A stretch of 6,141 nucleotides of DNA from an uncultured Gemmatimonadota bacterium. GTDB lineage: Bacteria > Gemmatimonadota > Gemmatimonadetes > Gemmatimonadales > Gemmatimonadaceae. How positions within the stretch are numbered: the first letter of the stretch is position 1; every line of letters starts with the position of its first letter. The DNA is taken from assembly GCA_903894655.1 (NCBI GenBank), contig CAITQY010000492.1, forward strand, positions 1 to 6,141, read 5' to 3'. The position numbers and the translations under genes are program-made. The notes below the pieces were generated by a model, which was given only the letters and a program-made list of their open reading frames with translations, did not search any database and had not been told where the DNA came from. This document shows, one piece after another, positions 1 through 6,065 of the stretch.

Positions 1-510
1 GCGGTGTGCACGTTTTGCGACACGGACTTTGTGGGGGTCGGCCCAGACGGGGGCAAGTTCGCGACGGCCGCGGAGTTGGCGGCTTTTGTGAAGAGCCGCT
101 GGCCGGCCGACGCACCGGCCAGCGTACGCCCGTTCGTGGTCTGCACGGGTGGCGAGCCGATACTGCAGCTCGATGAGGCCGCGGTAGCGGCGCTGCACGC
201 CGAGGGCTTCGAGATTGCCGTGGAGACCAACGGGACCCAAGCGGCACCCACGGGACTGGACTGGATCTGCGTGAGCCCCAAGGCTCAGGCCCCGCTGGTG
301 CTCACGTCGGGCGACGAACTCAAGCTGGTGTACCCGCAGCCTACGGCCCTGCCGGAGCGCTTTGCGGGGCTCGATTTTCGGCACTTCCTGCTGCAGCCGA
401 TGGACGGACCGCAGGCAGTGGAGAACACGGCCGCGGCGCTGGCCTACTGTCTGGCCCATCCGCAATGGCGCCTGTCCGTACAGACCCACAAGGCACTTGG
501 TATCCGGTAG
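1..510 (+). CDS. queE: 7-carboxy-7-deazaguanine synthase QueE (5'-truncated by window edge)
   Basis: QueE is a radical SAM enzyme that contracts the ring of 6-carboxytetrahydropterin to give 7-carboxy-7-deazaguanine, the committed step towards preQ0 and queuosine in tRNA. The frame is open from base 1 and ends at TAG 508-510, leaving 169 residues. The visible CTFC (codons 3-6) supplies the last two cysteines of the CX14CX2C cluster motif of this subclass; the first cysteine lies outside the window. It runs into CDTDF, whose Thr is the Mg2+ ligand in the Burkholderia enzyme. TGGEP (SAM binding), VETNGT and the typical C-terminal SVQTHKALGIR follow. By comparison with roughly 210-residue relatives, about 43 N-terminal residues are missing. 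The gene is intact to its natural end, so the truncation is only the window edge. Bases 511-645 downstream hold no gene and no convincing terminator. Confidence 0.96.
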   Translation, partial: AVCTFCDTDFVGVGPDGGKFATAAELAAFVKSRWPADAPASVRPFVVCTGGEPILQLDEAAVAALHAEGFEIAVETNGTQAAPTGLDWICVSPKAQAPLVLTSGDELKLVYPQPTALPERFAGLDFRHFLLQPMDGPQAVENTAAALAYCLAHPQWRLSVQTHKALGIR

Positions 511-645
511 CCAGAAGCGGCAAACGCCGAGGGCCGGTGGCGAACCGAATGTTTCCCGTATGGTAATGATCGCCGGTAGCGTGGAGGCTGTGGCTGGGCT
601 AGGTTCCTCCCTCCGGATAGACCTTGACCCTGCGCACCGCGTACC

Positions 646-1221
646 GTGATCACTCTCTCGCGCCAACTCCTTTCGCTCAGCCTGTGTGGCGCGCTCGTTG
701 CGCTCGCACCGCGCGTGGAAGGACAGTCGGCCGAGCAGCTCGAGAGCCGGAAGCCGTTTGCCGCATGGAGCGCGTCCGCCCAGAATCTCCGCGATTCGAT
801 CGTGGCCAAAGCGCGTGGACAGATCGGCACGCGGTACAAATTGGGCGGCACGAAGCCCAATCTCGCGCTCGATTGTAGCGGTCTCGTGAAGTACGTCATG
901 GGCGCGCTCGACGTGATGCTCCCCCGCACGGCGCAGAAGCAGGCCACGGTGGGTCAGGAAGTCCCGAAGGATCTCGCCGCGCTCAAGCCCGGCGACCTGC
1001 TCACCTTCGGCCGCGGCAAGCGGATCTCGCACATCGGGATCTATGTGGGGGAAGGCCGTATGGTGCATGCGAGCACCTCCCAGCGCCGCGTGATCGAGAC
1101 CCGCATTTCCGAGCGTTCGCCACTGCTCCGTCAGTGGAAGGGTGTGCGTCGCTTGGTCGGCGGCGCCGGCGTCACCATGCGGGATTCGCTGCTCGCGTTT
1201 GCCGACTCCCTGCAGCAGTAA
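646..1221 (+). CDS. Exported NlpC/P60 family peptidoglycan endopeptidase
   Basis: This 191-residue protein probably cleaves peptide stems or crosslinks of peptidoglycan in the periplasm, like E. coli MepS (Spr). An N-terminal signal peptide is visible (hydrophobic residues 8-21, likely cleavage after VEG at 26). The Cys at 14 lies in SLSLC, a poor lipobox, so a soluble periplasmic form is favoured. The NlpC/P60 domain spans about residues 48-170: YKLGGT, then DCSG with nucleophile Cys77, the HIGIYVG motif with His129, and His141 in MVHAS. The spacing of 52 and 12 residues is almost that of the MepS triad. The start is GTG 646: an in-frame TGA at 625-627 leaves no other start codon before it. 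No Shine-Dalgarno precedes it. It lies 135 bases after queE with no clear functional link, and is followed by an intrinsic terminator. Family call secure; physiological substrate unknown. Confidence 0.93.
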   Translation: MITLSRQLLSLSLCGALVALAPRVEGQSAEQLESRKPFAAWSASAQNLRDSIVAKARGQIGTRYKLGGTKPNLALDCSGLVKYVMGALDVMLPRTAQKQATVGQEVPKDLAALKPGDLLTFGRGKRISHIGIYVGEGRMVHASTSQRRVIETRISERSPLLRQWKGVRRLVGGAGVTMRDSLLAFADSLQQ

Positions 1222-1261
1222 CCGTCGCCTCGCGTTTTTTATCGTTGCCAAGTCGCCGATT

Positions 1262-1292
1262 CGCCCCCAGCATTGGGGGCGTTTTTCTTTTT
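1262..1292 (+). terminator. Rho-independent terminator after the NlpC/P60 gene
   Basis: An 8-bp perfect stem (CGCCCCCA 1262-1269 with TGGGGGCG 1274-1281) closes a 4-base GCAT loop. It is followed at once by TTTTTCTTTTT (1282-1292). This is a textbook intrinsic terminator in the plus direction, 40 bases after the NlpC/P60 stop. It means the following peptidase gene needs its own promoter or depends on readthrough. It also shows that a TTG at 1273, in frame with the peptidase, cannot be its start. Confidence 0.93.
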
Positions 1293-1304
1293 GCGCCGAC
1301 CCTT

Positions 1305-1310
1305 GGAGGA
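1305..1310 (+). promoter_or_regulatory. Strong Shine-Dalgarno GGAGGA for the S9 peptidase
   Basis: GGAGGA lies four bases before ATG 1315, a slightly short but workable spacing. It fixes the start of the peptidase gene and is the only strong ribosome binding site in the window: the NlpC/P60, lipoprotein and hydrolase genes lack one. Confidence 0.88.
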
Positions 1311-1314
1311 ATTC

Positions 1315-3378
1315 ATGTCCGTCCTGAATGGCCGCACCGCTCGCGCCGTGCTGTTCGCCGCGCCGCTGTGCCTGTCCGTCCTGTTGCCCGCCGGTCTGTC
1401 AGCGCAGCCATTGCCGCCGAAGGATCGGCTCACGATCGCCGACTACTTCGACTGGGAGGATGTCGCCACGCCCACCATGTCCCCCGATGGCCGGCAGATC
1501 ATCTACACGCGGACATGGATCGATCAGCTGAACGACAAGCGCGAATCCTCGGTGTGGATCATGAACGTCGACGGCACCAAGAACCGCTTCCTCGTGAAGG
1601 GCGCCGATGCGAAGTGGTCGCCCGACGGGTCGCGGATGGCCTACGTGGCCCCCGGTGAACCGGGCGGCGCGCAGATCTGGGTGCGGTATATGGACGCCGA
1701 GGGCGCCACCACGCAGATCACGCGCCTTACGGAAGCGCCGGCCGATGTCGAGTGGTCACCAGACGGCAAGACGATCGGCTTCGGCATGCTCGTGCGCGGC
1801 ACCGACACGTGGCGGATCGCCATGCCCACGCCACCGCGTGGTGCGAAGTGGACGGAGGCACCCCGTGTCGTCACGAAGGTGAAGTATCGCGCCGACCGTC
1901 AGGGCTTCCTCGAAGATGGACTGCGGCAGCTGTTCACCGTGCCGGCCGACGGTGGCACGCCGAGCCAGGTCACGAGCGGTGACTGGGCAGCCAACGGCAC
2001 CACGTGGATGCCCGACGGCAAGAGCTTCGTGTTCACCTCGCTGCGCACGGCCGACGCTGAGTACGCCTGGCGCCAAAGCGACATCTACAAGGTGGACATC
2101 GCCACCGGCGCCGTGTCGGCGCTCACGTCGCGCAACGGTCCGGACAACTCGCCGGTGCCGTCGCCTGATGGGCGCTTCATTGCGTACACCGGCTACGACA
2201 GCACCGACGCCACGTGGAAAGACGCCACGATGTACGTGATGGATGCCGACGGCCGGAACGCCCGCGCCCTCACCGAGAAGCTGGATCGTTCACCGAGCGG
2301 CATGATGTGGGCGCCGGATGCGAGCGGCGTGTACTTCAACGTCGAGAACGAAGGGTCGCGCAACCTGTACTTCGTGTCGCTCAAGGGTGACATCCGTCAG
2401 GTGACCAAGGGCACGCACGTGCTCACGGTCACTGACATCAACAAAAGCTTTACCGCCGTCGGTGTGGCCACGTCGCCCACCAAGCCCAACGACATCGTGG
2501 CGTTCGATGTACGCACGCCGGCCATCAAGCAGCTCACCGATGTGAATGGTGATGTGCTGGCCGGCAAGCAGCTCGCGACCACCGAAGAGGTGTGGTACAC
2601 GTCAGTGGACGGCCAGCGCATTCAGGGCTGGATCGTGAAGCCGGCCGCCTTCGACGCGACGAAGAAGTATCCGCTCATGCTCGAGATTCACGGCGGCCCG
2701 CACTCGATGTACAACGTGGGCTTCAACTTCTCGCGACAAGATCACGCGTCGAACGGCTTCGTCATGCTGTACACGAATCCGCGCGGCTCCACGGGCTACG
2801 GCTCGGCGTTCGGCAACGCGATCAAGAACGCGTATCCCGGCAAGGACTACAACGACCTCATGGCCGGCGTGGATACGGTAATCAACCGCGGCTTCGTGGA
2901 CAGCAACCGGCTGTACGTATTCGGCTGCTCGGGCGGCGGCGTGCTCACCGCGTGGACCGTCGGCCATACCGACCGCTTCGCCGCGGCCGCGTCGCAGTGC
3001 CCGGTGATCAACTGGCTCAGCTTCGTGGGCACGACCGACGGGTCGAGCTGGTACTACAACTTCGCCAAGTATCCGTGGGATGATCCCAGCGAGCACCTCA
3101 AGCGCTCGCCCCTGATGTACGTGGGCAGCGTGAAGACCCCGACGATGCTGATGACGGGCGTGAACGACCTGCGCACGCCGATCAGCCAGACGGAGGAGTT
3201 CTACGAGGCGCTCAAGATCCGGAAGGTGCCCACGGCCATGATCCGCTTCAACAACGAGTGGCACGGCACCAGCTCGACGCCGTCGAACTTCATCCGCACG
3301 CAGCTTTATCTGCGCAGCTGGTTCGATAAGTACCAGACGCCGCCCAAAGGACAGCGCGTAACGCAAGACCAGCCCTGA
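1315..3378 (+). CDS. Exported S9 family (prolyl oligopeptidase clan) serine peptidase
   Basis: This 687-residue protein has a signal peptide (residues 1-30, cleavage likely after LSA), a beta-propeller and a C-terminal alpha/beta-hydrolase catalytic domain, the layout of dipeptidyl and acylaminoacyl peptidases of family S9 (S9C-like). Propeller blades show as PD40/TolB-like repeats: SPDG at about 56, 102, 148 and 283, MPDG at 232, APDA at 333. In the catalytic domain (about 430-687), HGGPHSMYN and NPRGSTGYG are typical S9 landmarks. The triad is Ser539 (GCSGGG), Asp618 (GVNDLRTP) and His650 (EWHGT), at normal spacing. The elbow has Gly where many S9 enzymes have Tyr, His or Asn after the Ser. 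It probably trims oligopeptides in the periplasm or outside the cell for nutrition. The ATG at 1315 is chosen because of GGAGGA just before it and because an upstream in-frame TTG lies within a terminator. It sits between two terminators, so it is probably transcribed alone. Exact specificity (DPP, APEH or other) cannot be read from sequence. Confidence 0.95.
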   Translation: MSVLNGRTARAVLFAAPLCLSVLLPAGLSAQPLPPKDRLTIADYFDWEDVATPTMSPDGRQIIYTRTWIDQLNDKRESSVWIMNVDGTKNRFLVKGADAKWSPDGSRMAYVAPGEPGGAQIWVRYMDAEGATTQITRLTEAPADVEWSPDGKTIGFGMLVRGTDTWRIAMPTPPRGAKWTEAPRVVTKVKYRADRQGFLEDGLRQLFTVPADGGTPSQVTSGDWAANGTTWMPDGKSFVFTSLRTADAEYAWRQSDIYKVDIATGAVSALTSRNGPDNSPVPSPDGRFIAYTGYDSTDATWKDATMYVMDADGRNARALTEKLDRSPSGMMWAPDASGVYFNVENEGSRNLYFVSLKGDIRQVTKGTHVLTVTDINKSFTAVGVATSPTKPNDIVAFDVRTPAIKQLTDVNGDVLAGKQLATTEEVWYTSVDGQRIQGWIVKPAAFDATKKYPLMLEIHGGPHSMYNVGFNFSRQDHASNGFVMLYTNPRGSTGYGSAFGNAIKNAYPGKDYNDLMAGVDTVINRGFVDSNRLYVFGCSGGGVLTAWTVGHTDRFAAAASQCPVINWLSFVGTTDGSSWYYNFAKYPWDDPSEHLKRSPLMYVGSVKTPTMLMTGVNDLRTPISQTEEFYEALKIRKVPTAMIRFNNEWHGTSSTPSNFIRTQLYLRSWFDKYQTPPKGQRVTQDQP

Positions 3379-3383
3379 GCGCA

Positions 3384-3407
3384 CCGGTGGTGCCCACCCC
3401 GGTGGTG
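3384..3407 (+). repeat. Short direct repeat CCGGTGGTG in the peptidase 3' region
   Basis: CCGGTGGTG occurs at 3384-3392 and again at 3399-3407, just after the peptidase stop. The second copy falls within the terminator stem and loop. Because GGTGG (3386-3390) can also pair with CCACC (3394-3398), the repeat allows a second hairpin that competes with the terminator. It could equally be chance in GC-rich DNA. Confidence 0.4.
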
Positions 3408-3430
3408 AATACCGCGGTGGGCCGGTTTTT
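3392..3430 (+). terminator. Probable Rho-independent terminator after the S9 peptidase
   Basis: GCCCACC (3392-3398) pairs with GGTGGGC (3416-3422). Inside, CGGT (3400-3403) pairs with ACCG (3411-3414) across one C-C mismatch, leaving a 7-base loop. Five T residues follow (3426-3430) after a CGG spacer. An outer ACCGG (3383-3387) can also pair with CCGGT (3422-3426). It begins 14 bases after the peptidase stop, as expected of a terminator. The gap between stem and T-run makes it less canonical than the one at 1262. Confidence 0.72.
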
Positions 3431-3513
3431 CGAATGCGTGACGTACGGCACTTTCCGGTGACGCTCGAGACCGGTACGTTTTCCCTGTTGTCCTCCCTCT
3501 CGCCACCAATTCC

Positions 3514-4464
3514 ATGAGCTCTTTCTCATTCCGTCAGCGCGGCACCACCGCGCTTGCTGCCCTGCTCGCCGTTGCATTGAGCGCCTGCACCGACACGGCC
3601 ACACGCGCCCGTGCCGACTCGTTGTCGGTCGCTCTGGCCAGTGCAAGCGCCGAACGCGACTCGCTGCAGGGCCTGATGCAGGGCACCAGCGCCGATAAGG
3701 ATCGGGCGCTGGCGCAGGTGGTCGAGGCCTCGAAGTTCGCCGACGAAGTCGACGCCGAGCTGCGCAAGGTGCGCGGCCTGTCCAGCAAGGTGGGCGTCAC
3801 CAAGAGCGACGAGTCGGGCAAGACGGAAGCCGCCGCGGCCCAAAAGGACATCCTCGACCGCCTCACGCAGATGCGCCAGCGGTTGGCCGCTCGCCAGCGT
3901 CAGGTGACCGCGCTGCTTGACACGATGAAGACCATGCGGGCCGACTCCAGTGCGGCCGCCACGCTGCTGGCGGATCTGAACGCGCGGCTCGCGACACGCG
4001 ACAAGGAAATCGCCACGTTTCAGGAAGAGATCCGCGCGTTGCGCACGCAGAACGCGCAGCTCACGGTCGAGAAGGCCGTCCTCACCGACACGGTGAAGGC
4101 GATGGATGTGCGCGAGAACAAGGTGTTCTACATCGTAGGATCACGACGTCAGCTGATCGCCGACAAGCTGGTCACCGAAGAAGGCGGCTCTCGCGGCCTG
4201 CTCATCGTGAAGCTCGGCAAGACGCTGGTGCCGGCCCGGACCCTCGACGAGTCGCGCTTCACGCGGGCCGATCGTCGCGAAGTGCTCACAATCCCGCTGC
4301 CCCGTAGCGATCGCCCGTACCGCATCGTGTCACGTCACGATGTCGGGCTCATCGAAGCCGCCAAGAAGGAAAAGGATGGCGCCTTCCGCGGCGAGAACAT
4401 TCGCATCACCGACCCGGTGAAGTTCTGGGCGTCGTCGCGCTACCTGATCATCGTCGAGAAGTAA
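3514..4464 (+). CDS. Coiled-coil lipoprotein of unknown function with a conserved-looking C-terminal domain
   Basis: This 316-residue protein starts with a lipoprotein signal peptide: hydrophobic residues 11-22, then lipobox LSAC with Cys25 as the lipidated residue. The next residue is Thr, not Asp, so outer-membrane sorting is plausible by the E. coli rule. Residues about 35-200 are rich in Ala, Leu, Arg, Glu and Gln with heptad-like spacing (RLAARQRQVTALLDTM, then EIATFQEEIRALRTQNAQL), consistent with long coiled coils broken by a Gly/Ser/Lys-rich stretch near 90-105. From about 203 the character changes to a compact, beta-rich domain (KVFYIVGSRRQL to DPVKFWASSRYLIIVEK). That pattern recalls uncharacterised Bacteroidota lipoproteins ending in FW.SSKYL, some annotated as adhesin-like; this is from memory. 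I infer a periplasmic coiled-coil spacer anchored in the outer membrane. The leader is pyrimidine-rich with no Shine-Dalgarno, but ATG 3514 gives a perfect signal peptide. Function unknown. Confidence 0.88.
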   Translation: MSSFSFRQRGTTALAALLAVALSACTDTATRARADSLSVALASASAERDSLQGLMQGTSADKDRALAQVVEASKFADEVDAELRKVRGLSSKVGVTKSDESGKTEAAAAQKDILDRLTQMRQRLAARQRQVTALLDTMKTMRADSSAAATLLADLNARLATRDKEIATFQEEIRALRTQNAQLTVEKAVLTDTVKAMDVRENKVFYIVGSRRQLIADKLVTEEGGSRGLLIVKLGKTLVPARTLDESRFTRADRREVLTIPLPRSDRPYRIVSRHDVGLIEAAKKEKDGAFRGENIRITDPVKFWASSRYLIIVEK

Positions 4465-4470
4465 GCGCGG

Positions 4471-4920
4471 TCAGACGTGGGGGAGTTCTCGATCTCCCAC
4501 GTCGCCACCGTGCTGGCGCCAGTCCAACTCTTCCGGCGAGAGCGGCCGGATGGCCAGATCGACCGCCAACCACGTGGTCTTGGCGAACGGATAGCAGAAC
4601 ACGCAGCCGGACAGCATGAGGAAGGCCGTGACGTACGTGATCAGATCCCAGGGTGGATCGGGCCACGTGACATACACAAAGCCGCAGACGCAGAAGAACA
4701 GGATCAGTTCGACCGCAATCAGGTTGAACAGGTACGCGCCAACGAAGTAGTCCTTTTCTCCACGCTCGAGGCGAATGCCGCAGGTCGGGCAGCGGTCCTT
4801 GAGTTCGAACAACGACGCGAAGATCTGGCGACCGCCGCAGTGCGGGCAGCGTAGTTGCAGAGCGCGGACAATGAGTTGGGTGATCGACGGTCGGACAACA
4901 GTGGCCGTTCTGTCGGTCAT
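4471..4920 (-). CDS. DUF983-type zinc-ribbon membrane protein
   Basis: This 149-residue protein has an N-terminal zinc-ribbon-like part with CPHC (Cys25, Cys28) and CPTC (Cys44, Cys47), then two hydrophobic segments at about 62-85 and 91-110. RCPHCGGRQIF, DYFVGAYLFNL and YPFAKTTWLAVDL match the pattern of the DUF983 family as I know it: small inner-membrane proteins with no settled role. The cysteines probably bind Zn2+ or serve structure. Its ATG overlaps the stop of the upstream alpha/beta hydrolase gene as ATGA (4917-4920) and no Shine-Dalgarno is visible before it, so translation probably depends on coupling. It converges with the lipoprotein gene, six bases separating the stop codons. 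The C-terminal tail (about 130-149) is polar and its codons contribute to a hairpin. Confidence 0.87.
   Translation of the reverse strand: MTDRTATVVRPSITQLIVRALQLRCPHCGGRQIFASLFELKDRCPTCGIRLERGEKDYFVGAYLFNLIAVELILFFCVCGFVYVTWPDPPWDLITYVTAFLMLSGCVFCYPFAKTTWLAVDLAIRPLSPEELDWRQHGGDVGDRELPHV
4474..4503. other. Hairpin at the convergent gene junction
   Basis: GACGTGGG (4474-4481) is a perfect inverted match to CCCACGTC (4496-4503), an 8-bp stem. An alternative fold pairs GGGAG (4481-4485) with CTCCC (4494-4498) above the GACGT/ACGTC base. It lies within the last codons of the DUF983 gene and just after the lipoprotein stop. No T-run follows on either strand, so it is not a canonical intrinsic terminator; it may stabilise 3' ends or assist Rho-dependent termination. 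Confidence 0.5.
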
Positions 4921-6035
4921 CGCTGGGGAAGCGCGGTGAGGAATGCGCGGAGGTACTCACCCCACACTTTCGGCGCCGAGTGCGTACCGTGCCCTCGCGT
5001 CTCCGGCGTGATCGGCAACAGAATGAACTTCGTGCGCGGCATCATCGCGGCGTACCGCTCGGCCATGCCCAACTCCGGCGGATTCACCTGATCGTCGGCC
5101 GAGTTGATGAACAAGGCGGGGGCGGTGATGCGCGACAGGTTCGGCGATGGATCGTAGTCGCGCGATGCGTCGAACTGGAACAGGAAGTCGTTGGCGTCGG
5201 TGGTGGCCATGCGCGCATCAAGGTACGCGCGAATCACGCTATCGGCCTTGTCGCGCGTGGGCGCCTGCGTTTGCTGCACGAGCGGCGCGCTCGACATGAT
5301 GTAGAGCATCATCTGCGCCGCGCGCAGACCCGGCGGCGTGCTGGTGTACTCGCCACCCTTCCATGCCGGGTCGCTGCGAATGGCATCCATCGCCATCGTG
5401 CGGATCATGCGATTGCGCCCCGCGATCTGCGCAGGCACGCACGCATACGGGGCAAGCCCGTCCATGAATTCGGGGTACGTATGGCCCCACACCCAGCCGT
5501 GCATGCATCCCATCGAGGTGCCCATGATGAGACGCAGGTGGTTCACCTTGAGATGCTCGGTGAGCAGCCGGTGCTGCGCCGTGACCATGTCATCGTAGGT
5601 GTACTTCGGGAATCGAGCACGGAGGCCGTCGCTAGGCTTGCTCGAGCCGCCGTGACCGATCCCGTCGGGTAGCACGATGAAATACTTCGCGCTGTCGAGC
5701 AGCTTGCCGGGCGCGAAGAGCTCGCCGGCATAGGCGGTGGAGAGAAAGCTGCGCCCCGTCCCGCCCGTGCCGTGCAGAATCATGACGGCATTGCGAACGA
5801 TGCCGCGGGCATCGCGCTGCGGCGTGCCAAGCGTGGTGTAGTGGAGTCGCAGCTCGGGGAGCCGTTCACCCGAGCGGAACGTAAAATCCGTGACGACGAA
5901 GTCGCCCTGGGTACCGGCGCGAGCCCAACCGGCAGCGGGAGTCGTGGTCTGGGCGTTGCCGACCGACGCGGTTGCGGCTGAGCTCGCAATGGACAGCGAG
6001 CAGAGCAAGATGCGAACAAGCGATGCACGTGACAT
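4917..6035 (-). CDS. Exported alpha/beta hydrolase, homoserine O-acetyltransferase (MetX)-like fold
   Basis: This 372-residue protein has a signal peptide (residues 1-28, cleavage likely after GNA) and an alpha/beta-hydrolase domain. ILHGTGGTG (His88 region) fits the oxyanion-hole strand. Ser174 sits in the nucleophile elbow GTSMGCMHGW, close to the GxSMGGMQ elbow of MetX. Asp315 in NSADDQVNPPE and His349 (or His352) in RGHGTHSAP complete a likely triad. LRLHYTTLGTP near the N-terminus and DGIGHGGSSKPS are also typical of MetX-like hydrolases. True MetX is cytoplasmic, so an exported member is more likely an esterase or other hydrolase; substrate unknown. The frame stays open upstream to near the window edge, but the ATG at 6033-6035 is chosen because a clean signal peptide begins there and the upstream extension (rich in Arg, Ser, Cys and Pro) looks non-coding. 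No Shine-Dalgarno is seen. It is the first gene of an operon with the DUF983 gene, overlapping by ATGA. Confidence 0.9.
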   Translation of the reverse strand: MSRASLVRILLCSLSIASSAATASVGNAQTTTPAAGWARAGTQGDFVVTDFTFRSGERLPELRLHYTTLGTPQRDARGIVRNAVMILHGTGGTGRSFLSTAYAGELFAPGKLLDSAKYFIVLPDGIGHGGSSKPSDGLRARFPKYTYDDMVTAQHRLLTEHLKVNHLRLIMGTSMGCMHGWVWGHTYPEFMDGLAPYACVPAQIAGRNRMIRTMAMDAIRSDPAWKGGEYTSTPPGLRAAQMMLYIMSSAPLVQQTQAPTRDKADSVIRAYLDARMATTDANDFLFQFDASRDYDPSPNLSRITAPALFINSADDQVNPPELGMAERYAAMMPRTKFILLPITPETRGHGTHSAPKVWGEYLRAFLTALPQR

Positions 6036-6038
6036 GCT

Positions 6039-6065
6039 GGAAGGTAGTGCCGACCGGCACCTTCC
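6039..6065 (-). promoter_or_regulatory. Strong inverted repeat immediately upstream of the hydrolase start
   Basis: Reading towards the gene, GGAAG then GTGCC (6065-6056), a 4-base GGTC loop (6055-6052), GGCAC (6051-6047), a 3-base TAC bulge, and CTTCC (6043-6039) form two stacked 5-bp stems. The 3' arm ends three bases before the ATG, in the place where a ribosome binding site would be, and no Shine-Dalgarno is present. It could be an RNA hairpin limiting translation or a DNA operator for a dimeric regulator. Bases 6066-6141 show no gene and no convincing promoter. Confidence 0.55.

Noticed and set aside
624..652. TTGACC as a -35 box for the NlpC/P60 gene
   Set aside because: The matching -10 position (TGATCA, 647-652) is poor and lies inside the coding region, so the pair cannot serve this gene.
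444..947. 167-residue minus-strand open frame bridging queE and the NlpC/P60 gene
   Set aside because: It overlaps both conserved genes and has low-complexity Arg/Ser/Pro composition with no motif.
2602..3384. 260-residue open frame on the minus strand within the S9 peptidase gene
   Set aside because: It is antisense to the well-supported catalytic domain; its translation is Arg, Ala and Val rich with no recognisable motif, a common artefact in high-GC genes.
3438..3479. Repeated GTGACG (3438, 3458) and inverted ACGTAC/GTACGT as an operator upstream of the lipoprotein
   Set aside because: Six-base matches with irregular spacing are expected by chance in this composition.
4980..5672. 230-residue open frame on the plus strand opposite the alpha/beta hydrolase
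   Set aside because: Arg/His-rich translation with no domain, and fully antisense to a gene with an intact catalytic triad.
4917..6035. Calling the hydrolase metX (homoserine O-acetyltransferase)
   Set aside because: The fold and elbow resemble MetX, but the protein has a signal peptide and lacks any methionine-pathway neighbour.
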